Source: Candidatus Methylophosphatis haderslevensis (GTDB lineage: Bacteria > Pseudomonadota > Gammaproteobacteria > Burkholderiales > Rhodocyclaceae). Taken from it: 64,000 nucleotides of DNA. Below the pieces are notes generated by a model. It made no database searches. It had not been told where the DNA came from and was given only the letters and a program-made list of their open reading frames with translations. Both the position numbers and the translations under genes were made by a program. This document shows, piece after piece, positions 35,637 through 44,438 of this stretch. The stretch covers positions 400,075 through 464,074 of the forward strand of contig JADJSA010000017.1 in assembly GCA_016711925.1 (NCBI GenBank). The letters are read 5' to 3'. Every line of letters begins with the position of its first letter. The stretch's first letter is position 1.

Positions 35637-37349
35637 ATGCCCTGCCTCCCGTTCGCCCGCCCGCTGCTCGCCGGCCTTGCGCTGGCCGCCACGCTCTGCC
35701 TGCCGCTGCCGGCGCGGGCCGACGATGGCGGACTTGCCACCGACGATGCCGGCGACGTGTCGCTGAGTGCCGCCGAGGCCGAACTCGACAACCCCGAGCG
35801 CGCCGGCTATCGGCGCCTGATGCGGCTCACCCAGGCGCTCGACCAGGCGGCCAGACGCAAGCCCGGCGACCAGCCGACGGCGTTGCTGGCCGCCCGCGCG
35901 CTGGCCACTTATGGCGGCATGAGCGGGCAGCGTCGGGCGCACGAACTGGTCGAAGAAGTGCTGCGCCAGGATGCCAAATCGATCGACGCCTTGCTCCTGC
36001 GCTCTCGCCTCGACTGGGGCAGCGGCTGCCTGCCGTGTGCGGAACGCGACATCCACACTGCGCGGCGCATCGCGCCGGCCGATGCACGCGTGCTGGCCGC
36101 GCAGGCCGGGCTCTACGCCGGCAAGGGCGCGCAGCGCCTGCGCGACCCCTCGCGCAGCCTGCCAGGCGAGGCCGGCACCGATTTCTACGCGCTCGCGGTG
36201 CGCGAATACGAGGCGGCGATCGCGGCGCAGGCCTCGCCGCTGCGCCGCGCGGCGTTGTACGAACAGATTGCCGACATCGAGGCCTATCGCGGGCGCAAGA
36301 GTCAGGCCGAACAGGCGCTGAAGAAGGCGGTCGAGCTGGCGCCGGAGCGCGGCAGCCTGCTGGAGAAATACGCCAACCACCTGATGTACGCGGTGGGCGA
36401 CTGGAAGCGCGCCAGCGAATTCGCCCTCAAGGCTTCGGTCAAGGGCGGCAGTTCGCACACCCGCGAACTGCAGGCGGCCGCGATGTATTCGGCATGGGCC
36501 GAAGCGTACTTGGCCGATCGCGCCGCCGGCCGCTCGCGCGAGGAAGTGGCGGGCATGCTCGAAGCCGCGCGCAAGTTCTGGCCCGACAGCGAGGAAATGA
36601 TCATCAATGCCACCTCTTCCGCGCGCACCGCGCCGCTCGCCCGCGCGCTGCTGGCGGCCGGGCTGTACACCGGCAAGCAGGGCGATTACCGCGACAAGGA
36701 CGGCGATACCCCGCTGGCCAATCTGGTTCTCAACTATGGCCGCCTGCAGCACGACGACAACCTCGCCCGCCAACGCAGCGAGTTGCTCGAGGTTGCGGAC
36801 CTGCTGATCGCCGACGGCGCCAACCTCAACGCGATCGCGAGCGAGGGCGGCGAACCGCTGCTCGCGGCGGCGGCACGCGGCGGCGATGCCGCGCTGTTCG
36901 AGAAGATCCTCAAGGCCGGCGCCAACCCACATCTGGCGGGCCGCGACGGTACCACCGCGCTGTTCGCAGTGGCCGCGCTCGGCGATCACTCTGCGGCGCT
37001 GCGCATGGCCGACATGCTGTTCGAACGCGGCGTCGACATTGACCGCAGCGACCGCGTCAGGCGCACGCCATTGATGCTGGCGGCGGAAAGCGGCAACACG
37101 GCGCTGGCCACGCAACTGCTAAAACGCGGCGCGCAGCACGATGCGCATGACAGCAACGACTACACGCCGCTCGACTACGCAGCCAGCGCCGGCCAGCGCA
37201 AGATGAGCGAGCTGCTGCTCGCCGCCGGTGCCGAAATCACGACGCAGAACAGCGCCTGCGGCGTTTCCACCACCATCGACCAGGCGGAACGGCGCGGCCA
37301 CAAGGATCTGGCCGATCTGCTGCGGCAGCGGCGCAAAGTCGACCTGTAG
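35637..37349 (+). CDS. exported TPR and ankyrin-repeat protein
   Basis: 570 residues from ATG 35637. A signal peptide (PFARPLLAGLALAATLCLPLPARA, cleaved near residue 25) sends it to the periplasm. Residues about 50-330 are tetratricopeptide-like helical repeats (KSQAEQALKKAVELAPERGS and similar). From about 345 to 560 there are five or more ankyrin repeats (GGEPLLAAAARGGDAALFEKIL, DGTTALFAVAALGDH, RRTPLMLAAESGNTALATQLL, DYTPLDYAASAGQRKMSELL). Such repeats bind proteins; the partner is unknown. It carries no enzymatic domain that I can see. Its 3' end lies 8 bp from the convergent rep gene. Confidence 0.85.
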   Translation: MPCLPFARPLLAGLALAATLCLPLPARADDGGLATDDAGDVSLSAAEAELDNPERAGYRRLMRLTQALDQAARRKPGDQPTALLAARALATYGGMSGQRRAHELVEEVLRQDAKSIDALLLRSRLDWGSGCLPCAERDIHTARRIAPADARVLAAQAGLYAGKGAQRLRDPSRSLPGEAGTDFYALAVREYEAAIAAQASPLRRAALYEQIADIEAYRGRKSQAEQALKKAVELAPERGSLLEKYANHLMYAVGDWKRASEFALKASVKGGSSHTRELQAAAMYSAWAEAYLADRAAGRSREEVAGMLEAARKFWPDSEEMIINATSSARTAPLARALLAAGLYTGKQGDYRDKDGDTPLANLVLNYGRLQHDDNLARQRSELLEVADLLIADGANLNAIASEGGEPLLAAAARGGDAALFEKILKAGANPHLAGRDGTTALFAVAALGDHSAALRMADMLFERGVDIDRSDRVRRTPLMLAAESGNTALATQLLKRGAQHDAHDSNDYTPLDYAASAGQRKMSELLLAAGAEITTQNSACGVSTTIDQAERRGHKDLADLLRQRRKVDL

Positions 37350-37357
37350 CGACAGCC

Positions 37358-39358
37358 TCAGGCCTTGTTGAGCATGGCCTTCAACTGGGCGAATCTGGCA
37401 GCGCGGGCGGCGGCATCCGGCGGCGCGCTTTCGGCCTTGCCGCCGCTCATGCGCAGCTCTTCGGGCGCCATGCCCTTGCCCAGTTCCTCGATGAAGCGCG
37501 AGGGTTCGCAGACGCGGTGTTCCTTGCCGGCCTTGCGCTTCTCGCAATAGCTGATGGTCAGCGAGCGCTGCGCGCGCGTGATGCCGACGTACATCAGCCG
37601 GCGCTCTTCCTCAATCTTGCCCTGGTCGACCGACTCGCGGTGCGGCAGCAGGCCCTCTTCGACGCCGACCAGGAACACGTGCTTGAACTCGAGGCCCTTG
37701 GCGGCGTGCAGCGTGGCGAGCTGCACCTGGTCGCCGCTTTCCTCGCCCTTGTCGAGCATGCTGATCAGCGCCACGGTTTGCGTGAGTTCGAGAAGGTTCT
37801 TGTTGTCGTCCTCGCCCTTCTTGCCCAGCCAGCCGACGAAGTCGCGCACGTTGGCCCATTTGGTCTCGGCTTCGCGCGGCTCGCAACTGTCGAACAGCCA
37901 GGCCTCGTAACCGATGGCGGCGAGCAGGTCGCCCAGCACCTGCGCGGCCGGCTCCTTCGGTGCGCGATATTCCATGCGGTTGATGAAGCCGCCGAACTCG
38001 CGCACCGCTTCGAGTTGGGCGGGCTTCACGTGATGCTCGGCGCCCGATTCGAAGGCCGCCTCGAACAGGCTGACATGGCGGGTGCCGGCGTAACTGCCCA
38101 GCGCTTCGAGCGTGGCGCTGCCGACGCCGCGCTTGGGCACGGTGATGGCGCGGATGAAGGCGGGGTCGTCGTCGCCGTTGGCGATCAGGCGCAGGTAGGC
38201 GATCAGATCCTTGATCTCGGCCTTCTCGAAAAAGCTCTGCCCGCCCGATATGACGTAGGGAATCTTCTGGTTGCGCAACTGCTGCTCGAACACCCGCGCC
38301 TGGTGGTTGCCGCGATAGAGGATGGCGTAATCGCCCCAGCCGGTGCGGTTCTCGAACTTGTGCGCCTGCAGCTTCATCACCACCAGTTCGGCCTCGTGCT
38401 CGGCATCTTTGGCGGCAGTGATGGCGAGCGCGTCGCCGGCGCCGTGCTCGCTCCACAGTCGCTTGTCGAACAGCTTCGGGTTGTTGCCGATCAGCGTGTT
38501 GGCGGCTTTGAGGATGCGCTGCACCGAGCGGTAATTCTGCTCGAGCTTGATCACCTTGAGGCGCGGGTAATCGGTCTGCAGGGTGCGCAGGTTTTCGCTG
38601 TCCGCGCCGCGCCAGGCGTAGATCGCCTGGTCGTCGTCGCCCACCGCGGTGAAGGCGCCGCGCGCGCCGGCGAGCTGGCGGATCAGCGCGTACTGACAGC
38701 GGTTGGTGTCCTGGTATTCGTCGATCAGCAGGTAGCGCAGCTTCGACTGCCAGCGTTCCAGCGCCTCGGGGTGATGCTCGAACAACTGCACCGGCTGCAG
38801 GATCAGGTCGTCGAAATCCACCGCCTGGTAGGCGCGCAGCGCGCGTTCGTATTCGCCGTAGGCGCGCGCGGCGGCGAGCTGCAGTTCGTCCTCGGCGCCG
38901 GAGAGCGCGGCGTCGGGGCCGACCATCGCGTTCTTCCACGACGAGATCTGCCAGCGGATGCGCTTGAGCCGCGCCTTGTCTGCATCCTTGACGATGTCGG
39001 CAACGAGGCTGCCGCAGTCGGAACTGTCGAGAATCGAAAAGCGCGGCTTCACGCCGAGCAGCCTGGCTTCGGCGCGCAGGATCTTCACGCCCAGCGAATG
39101 GAAGGTCGACACGTTGAGCGCCGACAGCGAGCGCCCCTGCAGCAGCCTGGCGGCGCGCTCCTGCATTTCTTTCGCGGCCTTGTTGGTGAAGGTGATCGCG
39201 GCGATGTTGGCCGGGTTGAAGTCGCACTGCTCGACCAGGTACGCGATCTTGTGCGTGATCACGCGGGTCTTGCCGCTGCCGGCGCCGGCCAGCACCAGCA
39301 GCGGACCATCGAGGTATTTGGCGGCTTCGCGTTGCGGCGGGTTGAGCTGGGAGAGCAC
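37358..39358 (-). CDS. rep: ATP-dependent DNA helicase Rep
   Basis: 666 residues, an SF1A 3'-5' helicase of the Rep/UvrD/PcrA group that restarts stalled forks and displaces proteins ahead of the replisome. Motif I is GAGSGKTR (25-32), motif Ia ITFTNKAAKEM, motif II LLIDEYQDTN, motif III GDDDQAIYAWRGA, motif IV YRS, motif V TLHAAKGLEFKHVFLVG and motif VI RRLMYVGITRA. The N-terminal NPPQREAAKY and length (E. coli Rep 673, UvrD 720) favour Rep over UvrD. The start is GTG 39358, placing the Q motif at its usual distance. Confidence 0.92.
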   Translation of the reverse strand: MLSQLNPPQREAAKYLDGPLLVLAGAGSGKTRVITHKIAYLVEQCDFNPANIAAITFTNKAAKEMQERAARLLQGRSLSALNVSTFHSLGVKILRAEARLLGVKPRFSILDSSDCGSLVADIVKDADKARLKRIRWQISSWKNAMVGPDAALSGAEDELQLAAARAYGEYERALRAYQAVDFDDLILQPVQLFEHHPEALERWQSKLRYLLIDEYQDTNRCQYALIRQLAGARGAFTAVGDDDQAIYAWRGADSENLRTLQTDYPRLKVIKLEQNYRSVQRILKAANTLIGNNPKLFDKRLWSEHGAGDALAITAAKDAEHEAELVVMKLQAHKFENRTGWGDYAILYRGNHQARVFEQQLRNQKIPYVISGGQSFFEKAEIKDLIAYLRLIANGDDDPAFIRAITVPKRGVGSATLEALGSYAGTRHVSLFEAAFESGAEHHVKPAQLEAVREFGGFINRMEYRAPKEPAAQVLGDLLAAIGYEAWLFDSCEPREAETKWANVRDFVGWLGKKGEDDNKNLLELTQTVALISMLDKGEESGDQVQLATLHAAKGLEFKHVFLVGVEEGLLPHRESVDQGKIEEERRLMYVGITRAQRSLTISYCEKRKAGKEHRVCEPSRFIEELGKGMAPEELRMSGGKAESAPPDAAARAARFAQLKAMLNKA

Positions 39359-39488
39359 GAATTGAGTACCCGGAAAAAAACAGCGCGCCGCCCACGGGCG
39401 GCGCGCAATCGTTGCCGGGGATTCTACGCCGACTGGCGAGCGGGCGATTCAGTCGCGCCGATCCGGCAGGGGCGGCGATGACCCCACG

Positions 39489-40172
39489 CTACTTGCCGAG
39501 CGCGCCGAAGACCTTCTTGGCAAGGCCGCCGACCGCGCCGACCGGGTTGGCGCGTATCGCCTTTTCTTCCTCGGCGATCATGGTGTACAGGCCGTCGAGC
39601 GCCTTGCGTGTCACGTAGTCGTCGATCTTCGCGTCTTCCTTCTTGACCAGGCCCATCTTGGCGCCCTGCCCGGCGTAGGCGTCGTACTTTTGCGCCAGAT
39701 CGACCTTGGCGGTCTGCTGCTTGACGATCGGCAGGAACTTCTGCGTCAGTTGCGCCGAAGTCTTCTCTTTGAAGAAGGCGGTCACCGAGCCCTCGCCGCC
39801 GGTCAGGATGTTCTTGGCGTCGGTCACGCTCATCGACTTGACGGCGTCGGTCAGCAGCGTTTTGGCTTCCGGCACGGCGGCCTCTGCGGCGCGGTTCATC
39901 GCGGTGACCAGTTCGTCGGCCTGTTTGCCCATGCCGGCCATGCGCAGCATTTTCTCCGCCTTGGCCAGCGCACCCGGCATCGGGATCTTCACCTTGTTGT
40001 TGCCGAGAAAGCCGTCGGCCTTGCCGAGCGAACCGATCGCCGAACTGACGCCCTGGGTCAGCGCCTCCTTGAGGCCGCCCGAGGCTTCCTGGTTGGTGAT
40101 GTCGCCGAGGGACAGCGCCCACGATGCGGTCGAAACGACGAGCAGCGTCAGGAACCCGAGAATTGCGCGCAT
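39489..40172 (-). CDS. exported DUF4197 protein
   Basis: 227 residues from ATG 40172, preceded by GGAAAGGAAAGG. The N-terminal MRAILGFLTLLVVSTASWALS is a signal peptide, so the protein is periplasmic. The remainder is mostly helical (LGDITNQEASGGLKEALTQGVSSAI, and SLGKADGFLGNNKVKIPMPGALAKAEKML, in shorter pieces) with the DUF4197 features: GFLGN, KIPMP and FLPIVKQ. The function of the family is unknown. It stands alone between rep and the export operon. Confidence 0.85.
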   Translation of the reverse strand: MRAILGFLTLLVVSTASWALSLGDITNQEASGGLKEALTQGVSSAIGSLGKADGFLGNNKVKIPMPGALAKAEKMLRMAGMGKQADELVTAMNRAAEAAVPEAKTLLTDAVKSMSVTDAKNILTGGEGSVTAFFKEKTSAQLTQKFLPIVKQQTAKVDLAQKYDAYAGQGAKMGLVKKEDAKIDDYVTRKALDGLYTMIAEEEKAIRANPVGAVGGLAKKVFGALGK

Positions 40173-40292
40173 GGCCTTTCCTTTCCAGTACGTGAGCATC
40201 GATTATGAGGCCTGCAAAAGCGCCGGCTCGCGGCAAGGCGTGAGAAACTGTCACGCCTCCGAAGACCAACAACGGCCCCGCCCCGCTTCCCG

Positions 40293-41542
40293 ATGACCCT
40301 GCCCCGAATTCGCCCGCTGTGGATTGTACTTGCGCTGGTGCTTGCCGCCGCCGCCTTTTTGCTGACCCGGCCGCGCGAGGCCGAGGTTGCCGTTGTGCAG
40401 AAGCGGGCGCTCACACAAAGCGTCGTGGCGACCGGCCGTGCGGCCACGCCGGCGCGCATCGAGCTGGGTTCGCAGATTACGGCGATCGCCACCGAAGTGT
40501 CGGTGCGCGAGGGCGAGCGCGTGACGCGCGGCCAGGAACTGGTGCGCCTGAAGGCGGACGATGCGCGTGCGGCGGTGGAACAGGCGCGTGGCGCGCTGGC
40601 CGAAGCGCAGGCGCGCGCGCGCCAGCTCGATGCGGTGGCCGAGCCGGTAAGCGAACAGGCGCTGCGCCAGGCCGAGGCGAACCTGCGGGTGGCAAAGGCG
40701 GAACTCGAACGCGCCCAGCGGCTGGTGGCGCAAGGCTTCTTTTCGCCTTCCCGGCTCGACGACGCGAAGCGCAACCACGACAACGCGCTGGCCGCGGTGA
40801 GCAGCGCCCGCGCCCAGCGCGAATCCAACCGCAGCGGCGGCAGCGAGCGGGTGGCGGCGCAGGCGCGCATCGGCCAGGCGCAGGCCGCACTGGAGAGCGC
40901 CCAGGCAAGCGCGCGCTGCTGGTGCTGAGCGCGCCGGCCAACGCCGTGGTGCTGACACGCGATGCCGAAGCAGGCGACGTGGCCCAGGCCGGCAAGGTGC
41001 TGCTGACGCTGGCCGAAAACGGCGAAACGCGCATCTATGCCACGGTTGACGAGAAGAATCTGCGCCACCTGCGGGTCGGCAGCACGGCGCAGGCGGTGGC
41101 CGATGCCTTTCCCGGCCAGCCGTTTCGCGCCGAGCTTTACTACATCGCGCCGGGTGTCGATGCCCTGCGCGGCACGGTGGAAGTGCGCCTGCGGGTGCCC
41201 GAACCGCCGGCGTTTCTGCGGCCGGACATGACGGTGTCGGTGGAAATGATCGTCGGCACCCGCGAAGCCGCGCTGGTGCTGCCGGCCGAAGCGGTGCGCG
41301 AGGCCGACGGCGCCGCGCCCTGGGTGCTGCTGGCCGAAGACGGCGTGGCGCGACGCCAGCCGGTCAAGCTCGGGTTGCGCGGCGTCGGGCTGATCGAGAT
41401 TGCGGAGGGCATCGCGGAGGGCGCGCAGGCGATCCTGCCGCTCGCGCCGGTGATCGAAGGCGACAAGGTGCGCGGAAAGCCCCCGCGCGAGAAGGCCGCG
41501 GCCGGCATCAAGAGCGTGCCGGCTGGCATGACCGGCCGCTGA
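40293..41542 (+). pseudogene. MacA/HlyD-type periplasmic adaptor, frame-shifted
   Basis: The membrane-fusion subunit of an ABC export system. The first part (from ATG 40293, one N-terminal helix about 9-24, then barrel-sandwich and coiled coil) stops early after ESAQASARCWC in this frame. The second part (ALLVLSAPANAVVLTRDAEAGDVAQAGKVLL, DEKNLRHLRVGS, PDMTVSVEMIVGTREAALVLP, ending at 41542) is in another frame. The break lies at about 40905-40925; the total length, 1250 bases, is two over a multiple of three, so one missing base would repair it. If real, the exporter lacks a functional adaptor. Its stop overlaps the permease start (TGATG). Confidence 0.82.
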
Positions 41543-42762
41543 TGCGGTTTCGCCTGCCTTTCGAATGGATGGTGGCCCTGCGCTTTTTGCGCGAGGGGCG
41601 GATGCAGACCATCCTGATCCTCGCCGGCGTGACCGGCGGGGTGGCGGTGATCGTGTTCCTCACCCAGTTGATCTCGCAACTGCAGGCCTCGATCGTCGAT
41701 CGCGTGCTGGGCAGCCAGGCCCATGTGGTGATCCGGCCGCTCGAAGAAGCCAATTCGCGGGCGCTCGATCCGGGCGGCAGTTCGGCGATCGTCGAGCCGC
41801 GCGCGCAGCGCCTGAAATCGATCGACCAGTGGGAGGCGGTGATGCGCGCCGCCGCCGAAACGCCGGGCGTGGTCGCGGTATCGCCGGTGGTTTCCGGGCC
41901 GGCCTTTGCGGTGCGCGGCCAGGCCAACAAATCGGTGGCGCTGCTCGGTGTGGATGCCGAGCGATACCGGCGCATCGTGCGCATGGACGACAACATGACG
42001 CGCGGACGCTTCGAGGTCGAAGGCACGCATGCGCTGATCGGCATCGAACTGGCGAAGGATCTCGGCGTCACGCTGGGCGACAAGATCCGCGTCGTCACCG
42101 CCGACCGGCGCGACGAACAACTGACGATCACCGGCCTGTTCGACATGGGCAACAAGGATCTCAACCGGCGCTGGGTGTTCGTGACCCTGAAGCTGGCGCA
42201 GTCGCTGCTCGACCTGCCGGGCGGCGTATCGAACATCGACCTCACCGTGAACGACATTTTCGCCGCGAAGGATGTAGCCACCCGCCTGCAGGCGGCCACC
42301 AACCTGACGGTGGAGAGCTGGATGACGACCAACGCGCAACTGCTGGCCGCGCTGCGCAACCAGACGGTCTCGAACAACCTGATCCGCAGCTTCGTCACCA
42401 TCATCGTCGCGCTGGGCATCGCCAGCGTGCTGGTGGTGAGCGTGGTGCAGAAGCAGAAGGAGATCGGCATCCTGCGCGCGATGGGCGCATCGAGCCGGCG
42501 CATCATGGCGGTGTTCCTGCTGCAGGGCGGGCTGGTCGGGCTGGTCGGCGCACTGCTCGGCACCGGCCTGGCGATCACGCTGCTGCAGGTGTTCTCGCAC
42601 GTCTACCGCAACGCCGACGGCAGCCCGCTGTTCGCCGCCCGCCTCGAACCGCGCTTCGCCCTGTTGGCCGCGCTGGTGGCGCTGGGCGTCGGACTGCTCG
42701 CCGCGGTAATCCCGGCCCGGCGCGCGGCGAAGATGGACCCGGTGCAAGCCATTCGCGCATGA
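41542..42762 (+). CDS. ABC transporter permease, FtsX/MacB-type
   Basis: 406 residues. One N-terminal helix (about 19-46), a large periplasmic MacB-like domain (about 50-270), then three helices at about 285-310, 330-360 and 370-395, the FtsX domain. LRAMGASSRRIMAVFLLQGG is the coupling-helix region for the ATPase. The gene overlaps the adaptor stop and, at its 3' end, the ATPase start (ATGA). The substrate is unknown; the trio layout is that of MacAB-type exporters and LolCDE relatives, but no TolC-like gene is near. Confidence 0.88.
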   Translation: MRFRLPFEWMVALRFLREGRMQTILILAGVTGGVAVIVFLTQLISQLQASIVDRVLGSQAHVVIRPLEEANSRALDPGGSSAIVEPRAQRLKSIDQWEAVMRAAAETPGVVAVSPVVSGPAFAVRGQANKSVALLGVDAERYRRIVRMDDNMTRGRFEVEGTHALIGIELAKDLGVTLGDKIRVVTADRRDEQLTITGLFDMGNKDLNRRWVFVTLKLAQSLLDLPGGVSNIDLTVNDIFAAKDVATRLQAATNLTVESWMTTNAQLLAALRNQTVSNNLIRSFVTIIVALGIASVLVVSVVQKQKEIGILRAMGASSRRIMAVFLLQGGLVGLVGALLGTGLAITLLQVFSHVYRNADGSPLFAARLEPRFALLAALVALGVGLLAAVIPARRAAKMDPVQAIRA

Positions 42763-43466
42763 GCTCGGCCATTGTCGAACTCAAGGGCATCCGCAAGAGC
42801 TACGGCATCGGTACGCCGGTGGTGACCGAAGTGCTGCACGGCATCGACCTGCTGCTGGAGGAAGGCGAGTTCGCCGCGCTGATCGGCCCGTCCGGTTCGG
42901 GCAAGAGCACGCTGCTCAACCTGATCGGCCTGCTCGAGCACCCGACCGCGGGCGACATCGCGATCGCCGGCGAATCGGCCACCCATCTGGACGAAGTGGG
43001 CCTGACCGAGCTGCGCGGCCGCAACATTGGCTTCGTATTCCAGTTTCATCATCTGCTGCCGGCCTTCACGGCGCTGGAGAACGTGATGATGCCGGCGATC
43101 ATTCGCGACGGTGCGCCGACCGCCCGCGCCGAGGCGACCGCCAGCGAGCTGCTGCACAAGGTGGGCCTGGCCGGGCACGAATACAAGAAGCCCTCGCAAC
43201 TGTCGGGCGGCCAGCAGCAGCGGGTGGCGATCGCCCGATCGCTGGCGCTGTCGCCGCGGCTGATTCTGGCCGACGAGCCGACCGGCAACCTCGACACCCA
43301 CACTGCCGACGAGATTTTCGAGTTGCTGCGCGAGTTCAACCGCGAACGCGGCAGCGCCTGCCTGATCGTCACCCATGACCCGCGCCTCGCCGCGCGCTGC
43401 GACCGCAGGATCGAGTTGGTTGACGGCCGGATCGTCGGCGCCGGGTTGGGTGGAGACGGCGGCTGA
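42759..43466 (+). CDS. ABC transporter ATP-binding protein, LolD/MacB-type
   Basis: 235 residues from ATG 42759, overlapping the permease stop. Walker A GPSGSGKST is at 43-51, the signature LSGGQQQRVAI at 148-158, Walker B LILADEP at 168-174, and the switch His in VTHDPRLA. It powers the neighbouring permease. The sequence belongs to the LolD-like subgroup of export ATPases. A short hydrophilic C-terminal tail is present. Confidence 0.92.
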   Translation: MSSAIVELKGIRKSYGIGTPVVTEVLHGIDLLLEEGEFAALIGPSGSGKSTLLNLIGLLEHPTAGDIAIAGESATHLDEVGLTELRGRNIGFVFQFHHLLPAFTALENVMMPAIIRDGAPTARAEATASELLHKVGLAGHEYKKPSQLSGGQQQRVAIARSLALSPRLILADEPTGNLDTHTADEIFELLREFNRERGSACLIVTHDPRLAARCDRRIELVDGRIVGAGLGGDGG

Positions 43467-43762
43467 TCGACGCCCGCCAGCCGAGGGCAGCGAGCGGGCT
43501 GCGCCGCCGGATGCCGCCCGATCGGGGCCGCGCCCTGGGCATTCCGGTGCATCCAACGCTGCGAATCGCATGGCGTGTTCGGGCAAGGTCCCAAGTGCAT
43601 CGGCGCGTGGTCCTCGCTTGATCGCGAGCCCTGCACGGCCTATGCTGATCGCGTTGGCCGGTCCGGCCGGTTGCGATTCCATGGTGGAGGCGCCCATGCA
43701 CACGAGTTTTCCGTTCAAGCCGCGCCGCTCGCCGACGCAGATCGACTGAAGTCAACTGCTCA
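43467..43762. other. intergenic region, possible tiny reading frame
   Basis: 296 bp. The only coding hint is a 17-codon frame MHTSFPFKPRRSPTQID starting at ATG 43696, preceded by GGAGG at good spacing. It is too short to judge. No repeat, tRNA or terminator is seen; GC-rich throughout. Confidence 0.3.
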
Positions 43763-44140
43763 ATGCACATCGATGCCGCGAAAGCCGCCGCGCTAATTGC
43801 CCTTGTCTTCATGTTGCTTGGACTCGGCGCAGCCATCGAAGCCGCGCTCTCAGGCATCCCGGGCCAAGCAGTTTGGCGTTTGCTTCTCCAGCCTCGCTCG
43901 CTTGTCACCATCCTCGTGCTGCTGGCGATAGTAATCGGCCTGTGGTTGCATTTTCGCTTGGCGTGGTGGCTAGCGCTGGTTGCAGGAGTATTTCATCTGT
44001 ACCGAATAGCCGAATTCTGGACGTCGTTTCCCGCCATGGCTGCCGAGAATATCCCATCACAGTTTCTTACCGCCGCGTTTGTTGTCGTGTTGGTACTGCC
44101 GGCGACTCGAAGGCAATGTGCCAGACCAGTCCGCACGTGA
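43763..44140 (+). CDS. small integral membrane protein
   Basis: 125 residues, mostly hydrophobic. Three to four membrane helices at about 8-28, 46-62, 66-80 and 101-117 (AALIALVFMLLGLG, LVTILVLLAIVIGLWL, WWLALVAGVFHLY, FLTAAFVVVLVLP). I do not recognise the family. A weak ribosome site and the absence of overlap with another gene support it as real, but base composition is only moderately GC-rich. Its neighbours give no functional hint. Confidence 0.55.
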   Translation: MHIDAAKAAALIALVFMLLGLGAAIEAALSGIPGQAVWRLLLQPRSLVTILVLLAIVIGLWLHFRLAWWLALVAGVFHLYRIAEFWTSFPAMAAENIPSQFLTAAFVVVLVLPATRRQCARPVRT

Positions 44141-44294
44141 CAGCGAAATGCAGCCGGCGCGCAAGAATCCGCGCGTCCCTTATGCCGGACGATCGGACTC
44201 GCGGGCACTGACCGCGTCGATCGCGCACTGGCCGAACAGCGGGCCGCGGCCGGGCGTGGCTGCGCCCGGATCGCCCAGTGGCCTATCGTGACCC

Positions 44295-44341
44295 GGCCTG
44301 GAAGGCGCGCTGGCTGTTCGTTTTCAGGCATGCCATGCCAG
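44295..44341 (+). repeat. dispersed palindromic repeat, diverged copy
   Basis: GGCCTGGAAGGCGCGCTGGC followed by TGTTCG and TTTTCAGGCATGCCATGCCAGG. It matches the outer parts of the copy at 59587 (GGCCTGGAAG and TTCAGGCAGGCATGCCTGG) but has lost the central core. It lies in the 300-bp space between the small membrane protein gene and the DUF1501 gene, where no other gene is seen. Confidence 0.45.
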
Positions 44342-44438
44342 GATGCCTTGTCCATGCGCCTCTCCGGCTTGCATGGCTGCAGAACGCCTGTTCACGCGGC
44401 TTTCGGCGGTGCCATACGAGAATGTGGCGGTGCGCCGG

